Below, piece after piece: positions 1 through 10,891 of a stretch of DNA of 64,000 nucleotides (the stretch's first letter is position 1; every line of letters starts with the position of its first letter). The notes beneath the pieces were generated by a model. It had not been told where the DNA came from, searched no databases, and worked only from the letters and a program-made list of their open reading frames with translations. Origin of the DNA: Brassica napus (Eukaryota > Streptophyta > Magnoliopsida > Brassicales > Brassicaceae); assembly GCF_020379485.1 (NCBI RefSeq), contig NW_026014853.1:1-64000 (forward strand), in the 5' to 3' direction. A program made the position numbers and the translations under genes.

Positions 1-501
1 TTCTCTCTTCCTTTGACAAATCGATCACTGAGCCTCAGCTCACACTCTGGAAGCTTGTCCACTCCCTGTCCCGAGCTTAAGACCAATTTGGTCGAACCGT
101 CCTGCACCCGGACCATCGGCTCGCCCAGTAACCGTCCCGGACTCGTCCACACTGATCCGAACCAGAACGCACCGTCCAACTGGATTGAGCTGACCTCCAG
201 CTGTTCCCAGCTGAGTGAGCTAGTCCACCAGCTCCTGTGAGCTGAACAGATCATGGTGAACTGAATACCAGCTGAACCGAGCTGATTGAACTCAAACCAA
301 CACTCGTCCAGCTGCCTAAACACTCACTCAACTCCTTTACCCTTGTTTCCATCGCATCCTGGTTAAGTCTCAGCTGACTGATGCCCTTAACCTTCATTCA
401 GGGCCATGATACGCTTGTCACAAGGTCTAATGACCTGATTGGTGCGTCTCCCCGCACCATGGCCCGGCCGGGCGATCCTATCTAGGATCGGGGACATGAC
501 A
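1..501 (-). mobile_element. Tekay-like gypsy LTR, 5' part, minus strand, cut by window edge
   Basis: Read on the minus strand this begins TGTCATGTCCCCGATCC at 501 and follows, with small differences, the first ~500 bp of the LTRs of element A (34763 onward), including the AGCT-rich stretch at about 165-320. The terminus is sharp: at 502 the sequence becomes Athila LTR that is continuous in the paralogous copy at 5900. The element therefore inserted into the Athila 5' LTR. The 5-bp target duplication should start GTTTA (502-506); its partner lies outside the window. Whether this is a solo LTR or a full element cannot be seen. Confidence 0.85.
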
Positions 502-872
502 GTTTAGGTATCAAGATCGATCAGCATAGGGAGCAGTACCACGACAGTGGACTGTTCTACTTGAGTGATCCGAGTTCTAGACTTGCTCTTAATTAATTGA
601 ATAATTGTTTGGCTCACACTTGCTTAACACCCGACCAAACAACCCTAGGCTAGCATTTTAATCATCTGAAAACCTTAAATCAATCTCTTACTTTATTATT
701 ACAAAATCAACTTAAAAACCCACATATTGTTTTAACTTGATATTGATCCCATAAAGATAAAGTGTAATAGTTGGTCTCTGTGGATTCGATCCTAAAGTGC
801 TACATCGACATACCATTCGATTGTGGTAGTGTGCACATTAGGTCAATTGGTGTGCGTATACACGTAATATCA
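502..872 (+). repeat. Athila-like 5' LTR, 3' part only
   Basis: Aligns with 5900-6272 of the 3' LTR and ends ATATCA three bases before the primer-binding site. The first ~470 bp of the LTR are missing because the minus-strand LTR ending at 501 interrupts it. Confidence 0.85.
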
Positions 873-875
873 ATT

Positions 876-892
876 TGGCGCCATTGCCGGAG
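876..892 (+). other. Primer-binding site, tRNA-Asp type
   Basis: TGGCGCCATTGCCGGAG starts three bases after the LTR end. It matches the complement of the plant tRNA-Asp 3' end (TGGCGCCGTTGCCGGGG) at 15 of 17 positions. This primer is usual for Athila. Confidence 0.85.
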
Positions 893-1102
893 ACCATTTT
901 TTTACCTTTATTTTTCGGTTATTTATTTAGTCTAAGGCCTCTAACTTGTTCTATCATTTTTGTTGCAACTAATTTTTCAGGTGCATTACCAGTAGACATA
1001 CCCGGAGACACGCACAAGGAGAGTTAGTTGCATTTACCAACCAGGAGCTAGAAAGGTTAGAAAGACAGAACATACAACATCAAAAGGCAAACCGACACCA
1101 CT

Positions 1103-2229
1103 ATGGGTGATCACGTCAATCAAGAGCAACTCACTGCACAGTTGCAACAGATGCAACAACAATGCAAATGCAGCAAATGCAGCAGACCATCCAAGCTCAG
1201 CAGGATGCTGCTGAACAGGCTGCTCTTGCGCGGCAGGAACACAGGCGCAGACTGTTCCAATCGGGCAGAGAAACCTTCCTTGATTGGTCTAGTACAGAGA
1301 AAGGTGTTCTCTGGTCTCTCTACAGAAATTCCAATGGAGCATATTGAGAGCTTCGAAAAAGTCTGCAGTTTCACTCGCGTGAATGGTGTTCCACCAGACC
1401 ACATTACGTGCATGTTATTCTCATTCTCTCTTGATGGAAAAGCTGCACGGTGGTTGAACTCTCTCCCTACCGGCTCTCTCTCTTCATGGGAACAGGTCCG
1501 ATCAGCGTTCCTCAGACATTTCTACTCTAAGGCGATAACAGCTGCATTGAGGAATAAGATCACCTCCTTCAGACAGCTCACTGATGAGCCTTTCTGCAAC
1601 GCATGGGAGCGCTTCAATGACTGTTGCAGGGAATGTCCTCACCATGGATTTGATGATGATTACCTCCTGGACATTTTCTATGATGGAGTGGACCGGAATA
1701 CCAAGGTGCTCTAAACTCTGCGAGCAATGGAGACTTCATGACTCAAACCACTGATGGAGCGTTTAAGCTGATTGAGAACATGGCTGCTAGCTCAGCTAAT
1801 AAGAAAGAGGAGAGTGATTGCTCCAAGAAAGGGAACAGTTCCGACACCCAGAAAATAGATGAGCTGACTGCCAAGGTTGATCAGCTACTGGAAAACAACC
1901 AAGGGCACGTCTTCAACATGGAGCAAGCTACGGCCGGGCAGATACAGAACCAGAACCAGCGACAACCGCAGAACAATCGGCAAGCTGTTTCAGCTACTGA
2001 GAATAGTCAACCAGATGAGCTGAAGGGTCTGGGTATGATGATGCAACAACTATTGCAGGGTCAGCAGGTTCAGGCCAAGGTGTTGAATCAGGTAACCACA
2101 AAAATTGACACCAGGATGGGCAACATGTTCACTGAGCTGAATAACAAGTATAACAATCTTGCGATCCATATAAGAAAGATCGATGTTCAGCTTGCTCAAA
2201 CAGCTGAGAGTATCAAGAGGCAACAATAG
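1103..2229 (+). pseudogene. gag: Athila-like gag, broken
   Basis: Starts at ATG 1103 (MGDHVNQEQLTAQ, Gln-rich). It carries the Athila capsid-like block with FSGLSTEIPMEHIESFEKVC, then AARWLNSLP and WERFNDCCRECPHHGF. A stop at 1712-1714 plus a frame change interrupts it just after the FYDGVD motif. The protein resumes in another frame at about 1738 with DGAFKLIENMAASSANKKEE, an acidic and Gln-rich C-terminal part ending at 2229. Gag would form the virus-like particle. With the stop and the frame change, no full Gag can be made from this copy. Confidence 0.8.
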
Positions 2230-2526
2230 ACGCTCCCTGAAAAAACTGATAAAATTCCTAGGACTGAGCACTGTAATGCAATAGAGCAGCCGTTCGCTGA
2301 GACTGTTCTAGGCGCAGAAGAGAACACAGAGCAGTCTACTAGCTCTGCAGTAACTGCTCCCGACGAACCTGCCGAGACTCCACATCTGATGGATCCCATT
2401 AGTAAGAGCAGCTGATAGGTTTTAAGAAGAAGATGGTGAGAAAGCTTTCTAAAGAACTTGCATTCGAACTGCTCTGCAGATTCGTCCATTGCTCAAGTTC
2501 TTTAAAAATATAGAGAGACTCAAGAG

Positions 2527-3351
2527 GTGATCAAGGTCCTCTATACCAAAGCACTGTCTACACCAGCACTGAAGGTATTGCCTACGGTTGATGATCCTGG
2601 AAAGTTTGTTTTCCCATGTTCCATCGCAGGAACAAACTTCAAGGACGCTCTTTGTGACTCTGGTTCTTGTGTGAATCTCGTCTCAAAGGCTATTGTAGAC
2701 GATTTGGGTATTGCTGATGTTGAGCTTTCTCAGCTGACCCTGACCTTTGCAAACTCTTCCATAGCAGTCCCATATGGAACCATCCGCAGCCTTCATGTTC
2801 AAGTAGGGGAATGCATTGTTCCTTCTGAGTTTCAAGTTGTTGAGATGAACAAGGATCATGATGCCTTTGATATTTGGAAGGACATTCATGGCTACTGTTG
2901 GAGCAACCATCGATATGCCCAACAAGAGAGTCTGCTTCTCCAACATCAACAAGGAAGTTTTCTACAAGGCTGTACCCGCCAGATCTTCCTCATCACACGC
3001 CTCTTGCATCTCAGTGTTTGATGTAGAAAAGTTGAAGGTTGTTCCAGAGAAGGAGCATGGTGATAAGGGTGAGAGCAGGTTGTTCTCTGATGAAGATCCT
3101 AGCACTGATCCTACTAAATTCAGAGGGAATTCAAGTGTGAAACAGAAAGTCCAGAAGAAAAGGGTCAAGGGAGATCCTACAATGACGTTGATATCTCTCA
3201 ACTGTGATGAGAACTCCATTGAGTATGAGGTAAAGTGCAAGGGTACCTCTAAACCGTTCTCTAAAGTCAGAGCTATTCTCACATATGAGCTGAAGGAGAA
3301 AGAGGAAGCTGCTGTGAAAGGGTTGCTGAGCAGGGTTTTGAAGCTGAACAT
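2527..3351 (+). pseudogene. Athila-like aspartic protease region, frameshifted and truncated
   Basis: The first frame (2527-about 2860) shows the protease core with the active-site triplet DSG in FKDALCDSGSCVNLVS. Near 2860 the reading shifts to a second frame that continues with ATVGATIDMPNKRVCFSNIN, the usual downstream part of Athila protease, and ends around LLSRVLKLNMSDCG at about 3350. No ATG marks a start because this is normally part of a Gag-Pol polyprotein. The adjoining reverse transcriptase is missing, so this is the last pol domain left. Confidence 0.8.
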
Positions 3352-4927
3352 GTCTGATTGTGGAGCTTGTTTTGGAACAGGCCCTCCTGCTCAACCCGAC
3401 CGATCCCAGTCACCAAGTCAAGCTAGAGACTTAAACCAAGCGCTTGGTGGGAGGCAACCCACTGGTAAGTGTAAATATAACTTGGTTTTTTTTTTGGTTG
3501 CTTATTTTCGTTTTAGTTTATTGAGTCTCAGGTCAAAAAGCAAAAAAAAATCCGAGATACTTCAAAAATTATGGGTTGCAGAAACGGAACAACCCCCCCC
3601 CCCCCCCCCCCCCTGAAAAGAGCGGTTGTTCTAGGCAACCATCTGACGATAGAACACCCAAAATTTGCATGGAGCGCCCGCTCCACTCAAGTAAGTATCT
3701 CAACCGAAAAAAATATGTTTATTCTTTTTTTTTACCTTCTTTCTGATTTATTTTCACACCAGGGACGGTGTGAAGTAAGTCCGGGGGAGGGTTTTCGTCG
3801 TTTTACTAACTCGTTTCTTTCTTTTGTTTTTTTCTTTTGAGTCAATTTGAGTCAGTTTTTATGATCGAGTCAGTCAAAACTTTATGGGAATTAGGACCTT
3901 ATTCTGTGCTGATCACTGACCACCTCGTGCTTTAGTTATCTTATTCAGTGACCTTAGCAGTGACGAAAGACACACATGTGGACCTGGAACACCCTGACAT
4001 ATCTCACTTGATTCTCCAGAAGTTCTCAGCCGATCAGGTTACACTGGGTAGACTTAACTCCACCTATCTTGAACCTAATCTTGACTGAAATTCTTCTTGT
4101 TATGGGCATTAGATCAGGGAAACGAGAACACACTCAGGACTTCTTATCCTTTTTGTCCATCTTGTTGATCCTGAGTGGCTAGCTCTTCTTTAGCTAGTTC
4201 CCACCCTGCAGCTTAGCCTTTATTCCACCTTCATGCATTTTTTTTCAGTGTCATATGTGCAGATATGTGCAAAAAGATCGGAGAGGAAAGGATCAACGCA
4301 GCATCCTACTCGTTACTGCTGCAGAAATTCTGTCAGAAAGGAGAACAAGCAGATTAAGGGAGCAACCGCTCGATAACCAATGAACTGCGCAAGAGCAGGG
4401 GTGGAAAACCAGAATGGTTGCAAAATCAGAACCACCAGTGGCACTCAGAACCATCATGTATGATCCTTCTTCTTCACATCACCATATCAGTCTTCAAAAA
4501 AAAAAAAACGAGATAATGTGATGGAGAAAGGGAAGAAAGAAAAGAAACATGGAGCCACTGGAAAGGTCGAGCAAGAAGTTGGTACCAAGTATTGGAGAGT
4601 ATGTAGAGGAAAGTGGAAAGCAGAACAATCAGTCGACTGTTCCGTCATCAGAACAGTCGCACCAGATATAGCAAAAACGAGTAGAGGCTGTGGACATAAA
4701 TGGTTCTATCCTCTCTTGCCATTTTGTGTGATATCCTGCATCCTCTACAATGAAAAGGTAGCGCCTAAACACTCTTAACACCACCATTAAATAGCTTGTT
4801 CCACACCTAGACCGTCTACCCTGAATAGTGCATGTGATGAGAAGCTCATGCTACTCTTAAATGAATATAGGGAGTTCTGTCTCGATAGTGTTGCTTTTTT
4901 TTCAGGCTTGAGATGTAGAGTATGGAG
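3352..4927 (+). other. Athila-like 3' non-coding or env-region remnant
   Basis: Holds the GGGAGGCAACCCACTGG block that normally follows Athila pol (about 3448-3464), a run of 21 C (3593-3613), T-rich stretches, and a lone 86-codon frame at 4518-4778 (MMEKGKKEKKHGATGK) that resembles nothing I recognise. In Athila an env-like reading frame can occupy this place. I see no signal peptide or membrane segments that would support one here. Confidence 0.5.
3593..3613 (+). repeat. Poly-C run (21 bp)
   Basis: Uninterrupted homopolymer of 21 C. The length is likely variable or uncertain in sequencing. Confidence 0.9.
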
Positions 4928-5263
4928 CCGCATCCCCGATCCTGAATAGGATCGTTGGGACGGCCATGGATCGAGGAAACGTACCAGCAAGTCTTAGGAC
5001 ATAAAGGCAAGCGTTCCATGGCCAAGAAAGAAGGTTGAGGACGTAAGGAAACTTAGACTTAACCTTATAAGAGCAAAGAGACAGCTAAGACGAGTGAGAC
5101 GGTAGCTGGACGAGATGGTGAAGTAGCTCGACCAGCTAAACGAAGCTAGGTTGAGTTCACTCCAGCTCAGCCATTACTAAGTCAGCTCCACTGGCTGGAC
5201 TACTAGCTCACTCAGCTGAGGCAGCTGGAATCAGCTCATCTGAGCTAGACGGACTGTTTCGGG
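4928..5263 (+). repeat. Fragment of a B-type gypsy LTR inside the Athila element
   Basis: From CGCATCCCCGATCC to about GGACTGTT the sequence tracks the first ~330 bp of the element B 3' LTR (17287-17613), including the CCATGGATCGA and AGCT-rich parts. It lacks a proper LTR terminus at either end, so it is a truncated relic or was captured by recombination. The same ~325-bp LTR segment is missing from the 5' LTR of element B. Confidence 0.7.
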
Positions 5264-5418
5264 GTTCCAGTAAGGTTGTGTTGTCCTAGTTTTACTACTT
5301 GTATGGTTCAGAGATTTGTGGTTAAAGTATGGTTGCTGAGAATAGAAGAGTTCCCACACTTTCAAACCTTTCTCCCTGTTCTTGATACTTGACATTGTTT
5401 GAGGACAAACAAGGATCT

Positions 5419-5431
5419 AAGTCTGGGGAAT
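5419..5431 (+). other. Athila polypurine tract
   Basis: AAGTCTGGGGAAT immediately precedes the 3' LTR start TGATAC. The preceding TTTGAGGACAAACAAGGATC is the usual Athila context. Confidence 0.75.
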
Positions 5432-6272
5432 TGATACTTTGGAGAAGAAACCAGACTTGAGCTTTTAGAGATTTGTGATTTGATACTTTGTAAAGGGAGA
5501 AGGTTCCATCTCTCTCACCATAGGGAAGAACCCCCTGAACCCTTATTCTATTTAATCTACACATGTTTTTATTTAGTCTCTGTCTCTGTGTGTTCTTGTT
5601 TCATGGCTGAGTAGTCAGCCTGCTTAGTCTAAGGTGTTAGGGTGTTAGATCCGTGAGCTTGACATAAATAAGTTATAAATCGATTGTCTTCATTCACTGT
5701 TGTTCTTAAGGCTTGCATCAAGTTAACCACTTAGTGCCTGATTCTAGGTTTAATCTATTCATCAAAAGTGTTATAGGTTGCTAGACATAACTTGAATGAG
5801 CATCATATCCCTAACCAGTGAAAGTAAATGTTAGGGTGTTTTGTGAACATATCGGACTTGATCTCTGTTGCTTGCTGTCGCGTCTTGATCCAAACGAGAG
5901 TTTAGGTATCAAGATCGACCAGCATAAGGAGCAGTACCACGACAGTGGACTGTTTTACTTGAGTGATCCGAGTTCTAGACTTGCTCTTATTTAAACTTGA
6001 ATAATTGTTTGGCTCGCACTTGCTTAACACCCCGACCAAACAACTCTAGCATAGCATTTTAATCATCTGAAAACCTTAAATCAATCTCTTACTTTATTGT
6101 TACAAAATCAACTTTAAAACCCCCATATTGTTTTAGCTTGATATTGATCCCATAAAGATAAATTGTAATAGTTGGTCTCTGTGGATTCGATCCTAAAGTA
6201 CTACATCAACATACCATTCGATTGTGGTAGTGTGCACATTAGGTTAATTGGTGTGCGTATACACGTAATATC
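5432..6272 (+). repeat. Athila-like 3' LTR
   Basis: Starts TGATACTTTGG after the polypurine tract and ends ATATCA. About 841 bp. Its last 373 bp match 502-872. The satellite begins directly after it through a shared TTGGT. Confidence 0.8.
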
Positions 6273-7322
6273 AATTTGGTCCTTGGACTCAGCACGCTGA
6301 CCCTTCCCGTGGACTGTTCGGGTGATTTTGGCCGATGTGGGCTGTCTGTTCAGTAGACACAGGACGTCTGTGGGTGTCCGCCAGCACACACAGGACATCC
6401 GTCGCTGTCTGTGTGTGTGTCCGTTAGCACACACAGGACATCCGTGGCTGTCCATCAGTACACATATCAGCATGCTGGCCCTTCCCGTGGATTGTTCGGG
6501 TGATTTTGGCCCACGTGGGCTGTCTGTTCAGTACACACAGGACGTCTGTGGGTGTCTGTCAGCACACACAGGACGTCCGTGGGTGTCTGTCAGCACACAC
6601 AGGACGTTCGTGGCTGTCTGTGTGTGTCCGTGTGTGTCCGTCAGCACACATGACGTCTGTGGCTGTCCATCAGTACACATATCAGCACGTTGGTCCTTGG
6701 ACTCAGAACGATGACCCTTCCTGGGGACTGTTTGGGTGATTTTGGCCCACGTGGGTTGTATGTTCAGTACACACAGGACCTATGTGGGTGTCCGCCAGCA
6801 CACACAGGACGTCTGTAGCTGTCCATGTGTGTCCTTCAGCACACACAGGACGTCTATGGCTATCCATCAGTACACATATCAGCACGCTGGTCCTTGGACT
6901 CAGCATGCTGGCCCTTCCCGTGGACTGTTCGGGTGATTTTGGCCCTTCCTGTGGACTGTTTGGGTGATTTTGGCCCACGTGGGCTGTCTAGTCAGTACAC
7001 ACAGGACGTCCGTGGCTGTCGGTCAGCACACACATGACGTCCGTGGGTGTCTGTCAGCACACACAGGACGTCTGTGGCTGTCCGTGTATGTCCGTGTGTG
7101 TCCGTGTGTGTCCGTGTGTGTCAGTGTGTGTCCGTGTGTGTCTGTCAGCACATACAGGACGTCCGTGGCAGTCCATCAGTACACATATCAGCACGTTGGT
7201 CCTTGGACTCAGCCCGCTGACCCTTCCCGTGGACTGTTCGTGTGATTTTGGCCCACGTGGGCTGTCTGTTCAGTACACACAGGACGTCCGTGGGTGTCCG
7301 CCAACACACACAGGACGTCTGT
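6273..7322 (+). repeat. Complex satellite array, block 1
   Basis: Units of about 200-330 bp recur. Each has a unique part (CTTGGACTCAGCACGCTGAC, then GGGTGATTTTGGCCCACGTG) and a variable number of ~31-bp sub-repeats around GTCCGTCAGCACACACAGGA, plus 10-bp GTCCGTGTGT steps. Open frames across it are by-products of the repeat; their peptides are repeats of the same low-complexity pattern. The last five bases before element B are TCTGT. Confidence 0.9.
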
Positions 7323-7524
7323 TGTCGGGTTTTAGGCCGATGGTCCAGGTCCGGGTCAGAGGCGGGCTGGAAGGTCCGGCCATGAGGCCAAGGGCTTTTG
7401 GGTCTTTGGACAAAGCCGTGGACTAAGTACAGGAGGCTTGTGGCGTGGTTTGGGCTTATGACCGACCCCAAACCCAATCAGAAAGGGCAAAGGGATGCAA
7501 GTGGCCGAAAGGGCACAACCCTTG

Positions 7525-8392
7525 TGATGTGCCCTGGATCGTAGACCCAGGCCAGGATGGTGCACAACTCGATCCAACCAAGGTTTCCCCATCGGATGAA
7601 GCAACCATGGTCGAGCCAGAAGCTAACTTTGGACGAGCTGGACGAAGTGACACTTATTTGGGCGATCTGGTCGAGCTGAATCAAAGTGACACTTACATAT
7701 ATGAGCTGGATGAGCTGAGTGAGCTAAGTGACACTAGCTTGGAGCTGAATGAGCTAAGTGACACTGAAGATGGAGCTGGTTTAGTTGCTGGGCGAAATGG
7801 ACCTTTTCAGCCCAAGGAAAAATTCATAACAAATTCAATTTGGGTCAGTTTTACACCAATTCGACCAGGCCTTTGCTGATGGTCTCCTGCCCATTTGCAT
7901 CAAGAAATATCAACAAAAGGAGTCAAAGTCGTGATCATCCAAGAGCCATTCCACAACACACTTATTTCTAGTCAAAAGTCTTAGTCTTTGTTTATGTTTT
8001 CTAAGTTTCTAGTTTTCTACAAAACTCTTAAGTCTTTCTTTGACTCATTGTACTATAAATATGTAAACTCTGCCATGAATAAAATCAGTCTATGTTTTTG
8101 AGTTTATTTCGTTTCTTCTCTGAGTGAGAGAGAGAGTTCTTTAGCTAGTTCATCGGTTTGAACCGGCTTGTTGATTTGGTGGTCAGCCAATCATCTTTGT
8201 GTGTTGTTTGGTGGTTAGCCAACACATTCATTATTTCTTTGGTGGTTAGCCTTAAATCGTGGGTATATCAAGAGCCATTCCGCATCTCTTGACGATCCTT
8301 TCAATCCATACCAGTTCCAGAAGTGTTGTTTGCCTTCTCGGATCATATCCAACACCCAGCTAAAGTGATCCTTCCCGATTTTGGTTCTATCA
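7525..8392 (+). repeat. Element E 5' LTR
   Basis: TGATGTGCCCTGG to GGTTCTATCA. Contains a TATA box at 8053-8061, AATAAAAT near 8077, and a short imperfect repeat of GAGCTGAATGAGCTAAGTGA type around 7700-7770 that would encode an acidic ELDELSEL-like stretch. Confidence 0.9.
8053..8061 (+). promoter_or_regulatory. TATA box of element E LTR
   Basis: CTATAAATA in the 5' LTR; the same motif lies at 10303-10311 in the 3' LTR. Confidence 0.6.
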
Positions 8393-8394
8393 AG

Positions 8395-8408
8395 TGGTAT
8401 CAGAGCCA
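8395..8408 (+). other. Primer-binding site, initiator-Met type (element E)
   Basis: TGGTATCAGAGCCA starts two bases after the LTR end and is complementary to the plant initiator tRNA-Met 3' end. Confidence 0.85.
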
Positions 8409-8943
8409 CTTTGGCTGGTTTGTTTTCATTTCATGTTCTCATCTCTCCACGATTTTCTTTTCTTATTTTTTTGTTAGATCCAGGCTGTTCCTTTACTCCC
8501 TTGTGATCGCCAGTTATTAAAAAAAAACGATAAAAAAAAAAGAAAAAAAAAAGGGTAAAAGTTTTGGCTTGAATCACTTCTGAAGAGAAATCCAGGGGGA
8601 GTGGTGGAAGAGAAACCCTGCTGGCTGAAGAGAAACCCAGCCTTAGGACAGTTAAGGCGGATCCATATCAAAATTCTCTTCATCTTTCTTTCTCTTTTCT
8701 TTTTCCCACAAAAGTTTGTTTTGGGTTTTGATTGCTGAATTTTAACTGCCTATCATCCTTTGAACCAGTGGAAAGAACTCTGAGTGATCACCTAAAAATC
8801 GTGAGCTAAACACTTTGAGAGCGTGAGGATTTTTATTTGCTAACTCTTTTGTTAAGTGTTTTCAGGATGTTTGGACTTCTCAAGAAATCAAACCACAACA
8901 AGGCGTCTACTTTCCTTTTAAAACTGTTTTTGAAAAAGAGCAA

Positions 8944-9778
8944 TTGATTTTTGATAAGAAACAGTTTGCTTCTAATGGGTTTGACTTTGTGCAGAAACAA
9001 AAGAAGAGACAAGACATGTGCGATGATGAAAAGTGGGTCAGAAGTGGTGATCGTCCCTTCACCAAAGCCAAGAGAAGCAACTGTGATGTGCCTGATCAGA
9101 ACGAGCTTCAGACTTATGCCATCTTGGAAAAGATGTTGCATAAGGCGATTCATGTTGTCCGGCAACTCAAAAGAAGGAAAACAACAACACTTCTTCTGCA
9201 CCAAAACAGCAAAGTAATTTTTCTCTCTTTCAAATTCTGATTTGAAAACTAATGTGTTGTCTTCTGATAAAAGCAAAGCTGTGAAACCCACAAGCAAAGC
9301 TCATTCTACCAGGTGCTTCAAATGCCATAGGATCGGTCATTATGCTAACAAGTGCCAAAACCAGAAACCGTTGGTGACTTTGGAGAATGAGAACGTTGAA
9401 ACCGAGCCAGAAAAGGAAGGTCTTTTGCCAATTTTCGATGACTATGCCCATAAACCGATGGCAGGTAGTTCTGAATTGATTTTTCAGTTTGAAATGAATT
9501 CTAAAAAGGTTTTGAAAAAGAATGAATTTTCTGGTCCTTTGAATGCTTTTGATATCGGCGCATATGACCTTGGTCTTGGAAGCTTTGTGTCAATACAGGA
9601 AAGGTCTGATGAAGAACAATACCGTGGTAATCAAGCCAACCAAGAAGAATTTTCTGCCATTCAAAAACTGGACCAAACTCAAGGTGAGCAATGTTCCGAT
9701 TATGATTCCTTTGCTTATAACCCTTTTCCTTTTAATGTTCCAGATTTGAGGACAAATCTTTTTGAAGAGGAGGAATGA
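8944..9778 (+). pseudogene. gag: Gag remnant with CCHC zinc knuckle (element E)
   Basis: A degenerate frame at 8944-9240 precedes a frame at 9242-9778. The second holds one clear retroviral zinc knuckle, CFKCHRIGHYANKC (C-X2-C-X4-H-X4-C), at about 9320-9360, followed by an acidic region (ENENVETEPEKEG) and a tail ending DLRTNLFEEEE just before the 3' LTR. The tail resembles the Ser-Arg-Thr-Asn-Pro-Phe-acidic end of plant gypsy polyproteins, suggesting that most of pol was deleted between gag and this tail. One frame away, translation would continue into the LTR (NDVPWIVDPGQDG). No protease or polymerase motifs are present. Confidence 0.65.
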
Positions 9779-10642
9779 TGTGCCCTGGATCGTAGACCCA
9801 GGCCAGGATGGTGCACAACTCGATCCAACCAAGGTTTCCCCATCGGATGAAGCAACCATGGTCGAGCCAGAAGCTAACTTTGGACGAGCTGGACGAAGTG
9901 ACACTTATTTGGGCGATCTGGTCGAGCTGAATAAAGTGACACTTACATATATGAGCTGGATGAGCTGAGTGAGCTAAGTGACACTAGCTTGGAGCTGAAT
10001 GAGCTAAGTGACACTGAAGATGGAGCTGGTTTAGTTGCTGGGCGAAATGGACCTTTTCAGCCCAAAGAAAATTCATAACAAATTCAATTTGGGTCAGTTT
10101 TACACCAAATTCGACCAGGCCTTTGCTGATGGTCTCCTGCCCATTTGCATCAAGAAATATCAACAAAAGGAGTCAAAGTCGTGATCATCCAAGAGCCATT
10201 CCACAACACACTTATTTCTAGTCAAAAGTCTTAGTCTTTGTTTATGTTTTCTAAGTTTCTAGTTTTCTACAAAACTCTTAAGTCTTTCTTTGACTCATTG
10301 TACTATAAATATGTAAACTCTGCCATGAATAAAATCAGTCTATGTTTTTGAGTTTATTTCGTTTCTTCTCTGAGTGAGAGAGAGAGTTCTTTAGCTAGTT
10401 CATCGGTTTGAACCGGCTTGTTGATTTGGTGGTCATCCAATCATCTTTGTGTGTTGTTTGGTGGTTAGCCAACACATTCATTATTTCTTTGGTGGTTAGC
10501 CTTAAATCGTGGGTATATCAAGAGCCATTCCGCATCTCTTGACGATCCTTTCAATCCATACCAGTTCCAGAAGTGTTGTTTGCCTTCTCGGATCATATCC
10601 AACACCCAGCTAAAGTGATCCTTCCCGATTTTGGTTCTATCA
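9776..10642 (+). repeat. Element E 3' LTR
   Basis: Starts TGATGTGCCCTGG right after the purine-rich AGAGGAGGAA and ends TTCTATCA before the CCTTG target duplication. Nearly identical to 7525-8392. Confidence 0.9.
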
Positions 10643-10891
10643 CCTTGGCCGATGGTGCCCAATCGCTAGCAAGTCGTGCCTGTTCATGGGGCAAGACTTA
10701 CCCCCTCGTTTTCTGTAAATATGGGGGCTCTCCTGTCGATTTCATTATTATCCAATTCCAGAGTAAAATACTCAGAGAAAAACGTTGAGAGAGAAAGAGA
10801 GAAAGAGAGAGTTCCGGCCAAGAGAAAGGCCGAGTGTGGTGGTGTTGTGTTCCGGCGACCCTGATCGTTTAGGAACTAACTCCGGTCAAGA

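Larger units (their letters stand above)
502..6272 (+). mobile_element. Athila-like Ty3/gypsy element, decayed and internally deleted
   Basis: An LTR remnant (502-872), an Asp-tRNA-type primer site, Athila-type gag, a DSG protease, the GGGAGGCAACCCACTGG tail block, a polypurine tract and a 3' LTR (5432-6272) occur in the Athila order. Reverse transcriptase, RNase H and integrase are absent: the frame leaves protease at about 3351-3390 and runs straight into the tail block. Frameshifts and stops break gag and protease. The overlapping LTR parts (502-872 and 5900-6272) differ at roughly ten or more places, so this copy is older than elements A and E. An LTR fragment of the B type sits inside it at 4928-5263. 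Confidence 0.85.
7525..10642 (+). mobile_element. Element E: small non-autonomous LTR retrotransposon
   Basis: Two LTRs of ~868 bp (7525-8392 and 9776-10642) flank only 1383 bp. The perfect target duplication CCTTG (7520-7524 and 10643-10647) and the uninterrupted sequence GGGCACAACCCTTGGCCGATGG in the paralogous LTR at 17802 prove insertion into the element B LTR. I count four or five differences between the LTRs, so the insertion is recent. It has an initiator-Met primer site, a gag remnant with one zinc knuckle and a purine-rich tract, but no protease, reverse transcriptase or integrase; it would depend on another element for these. Confidence 0.9.

Noticed and set aside
4518..4778. 86-codon frame as an env-like gene of the Athila element
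   Set aside because: No signal peptide, no membrane segment and no similarity I can name; too short to support an envelope-like protein.
6273..7322. Satellite as part of an LTR retrotransposon untranslated region
   Set aside because: The arrays are entered by several unrelated elements with target duplications and continue on both sides of element A, so the satellite is the older host sequence rather than part of these elements.
7445..7879. 144-codon frame across the element B/E joint
   Set aside because: It spans an insertion boundary, so it is not an ancestral gene; the part inside the E LTR may be the tail of a former polyprotein.
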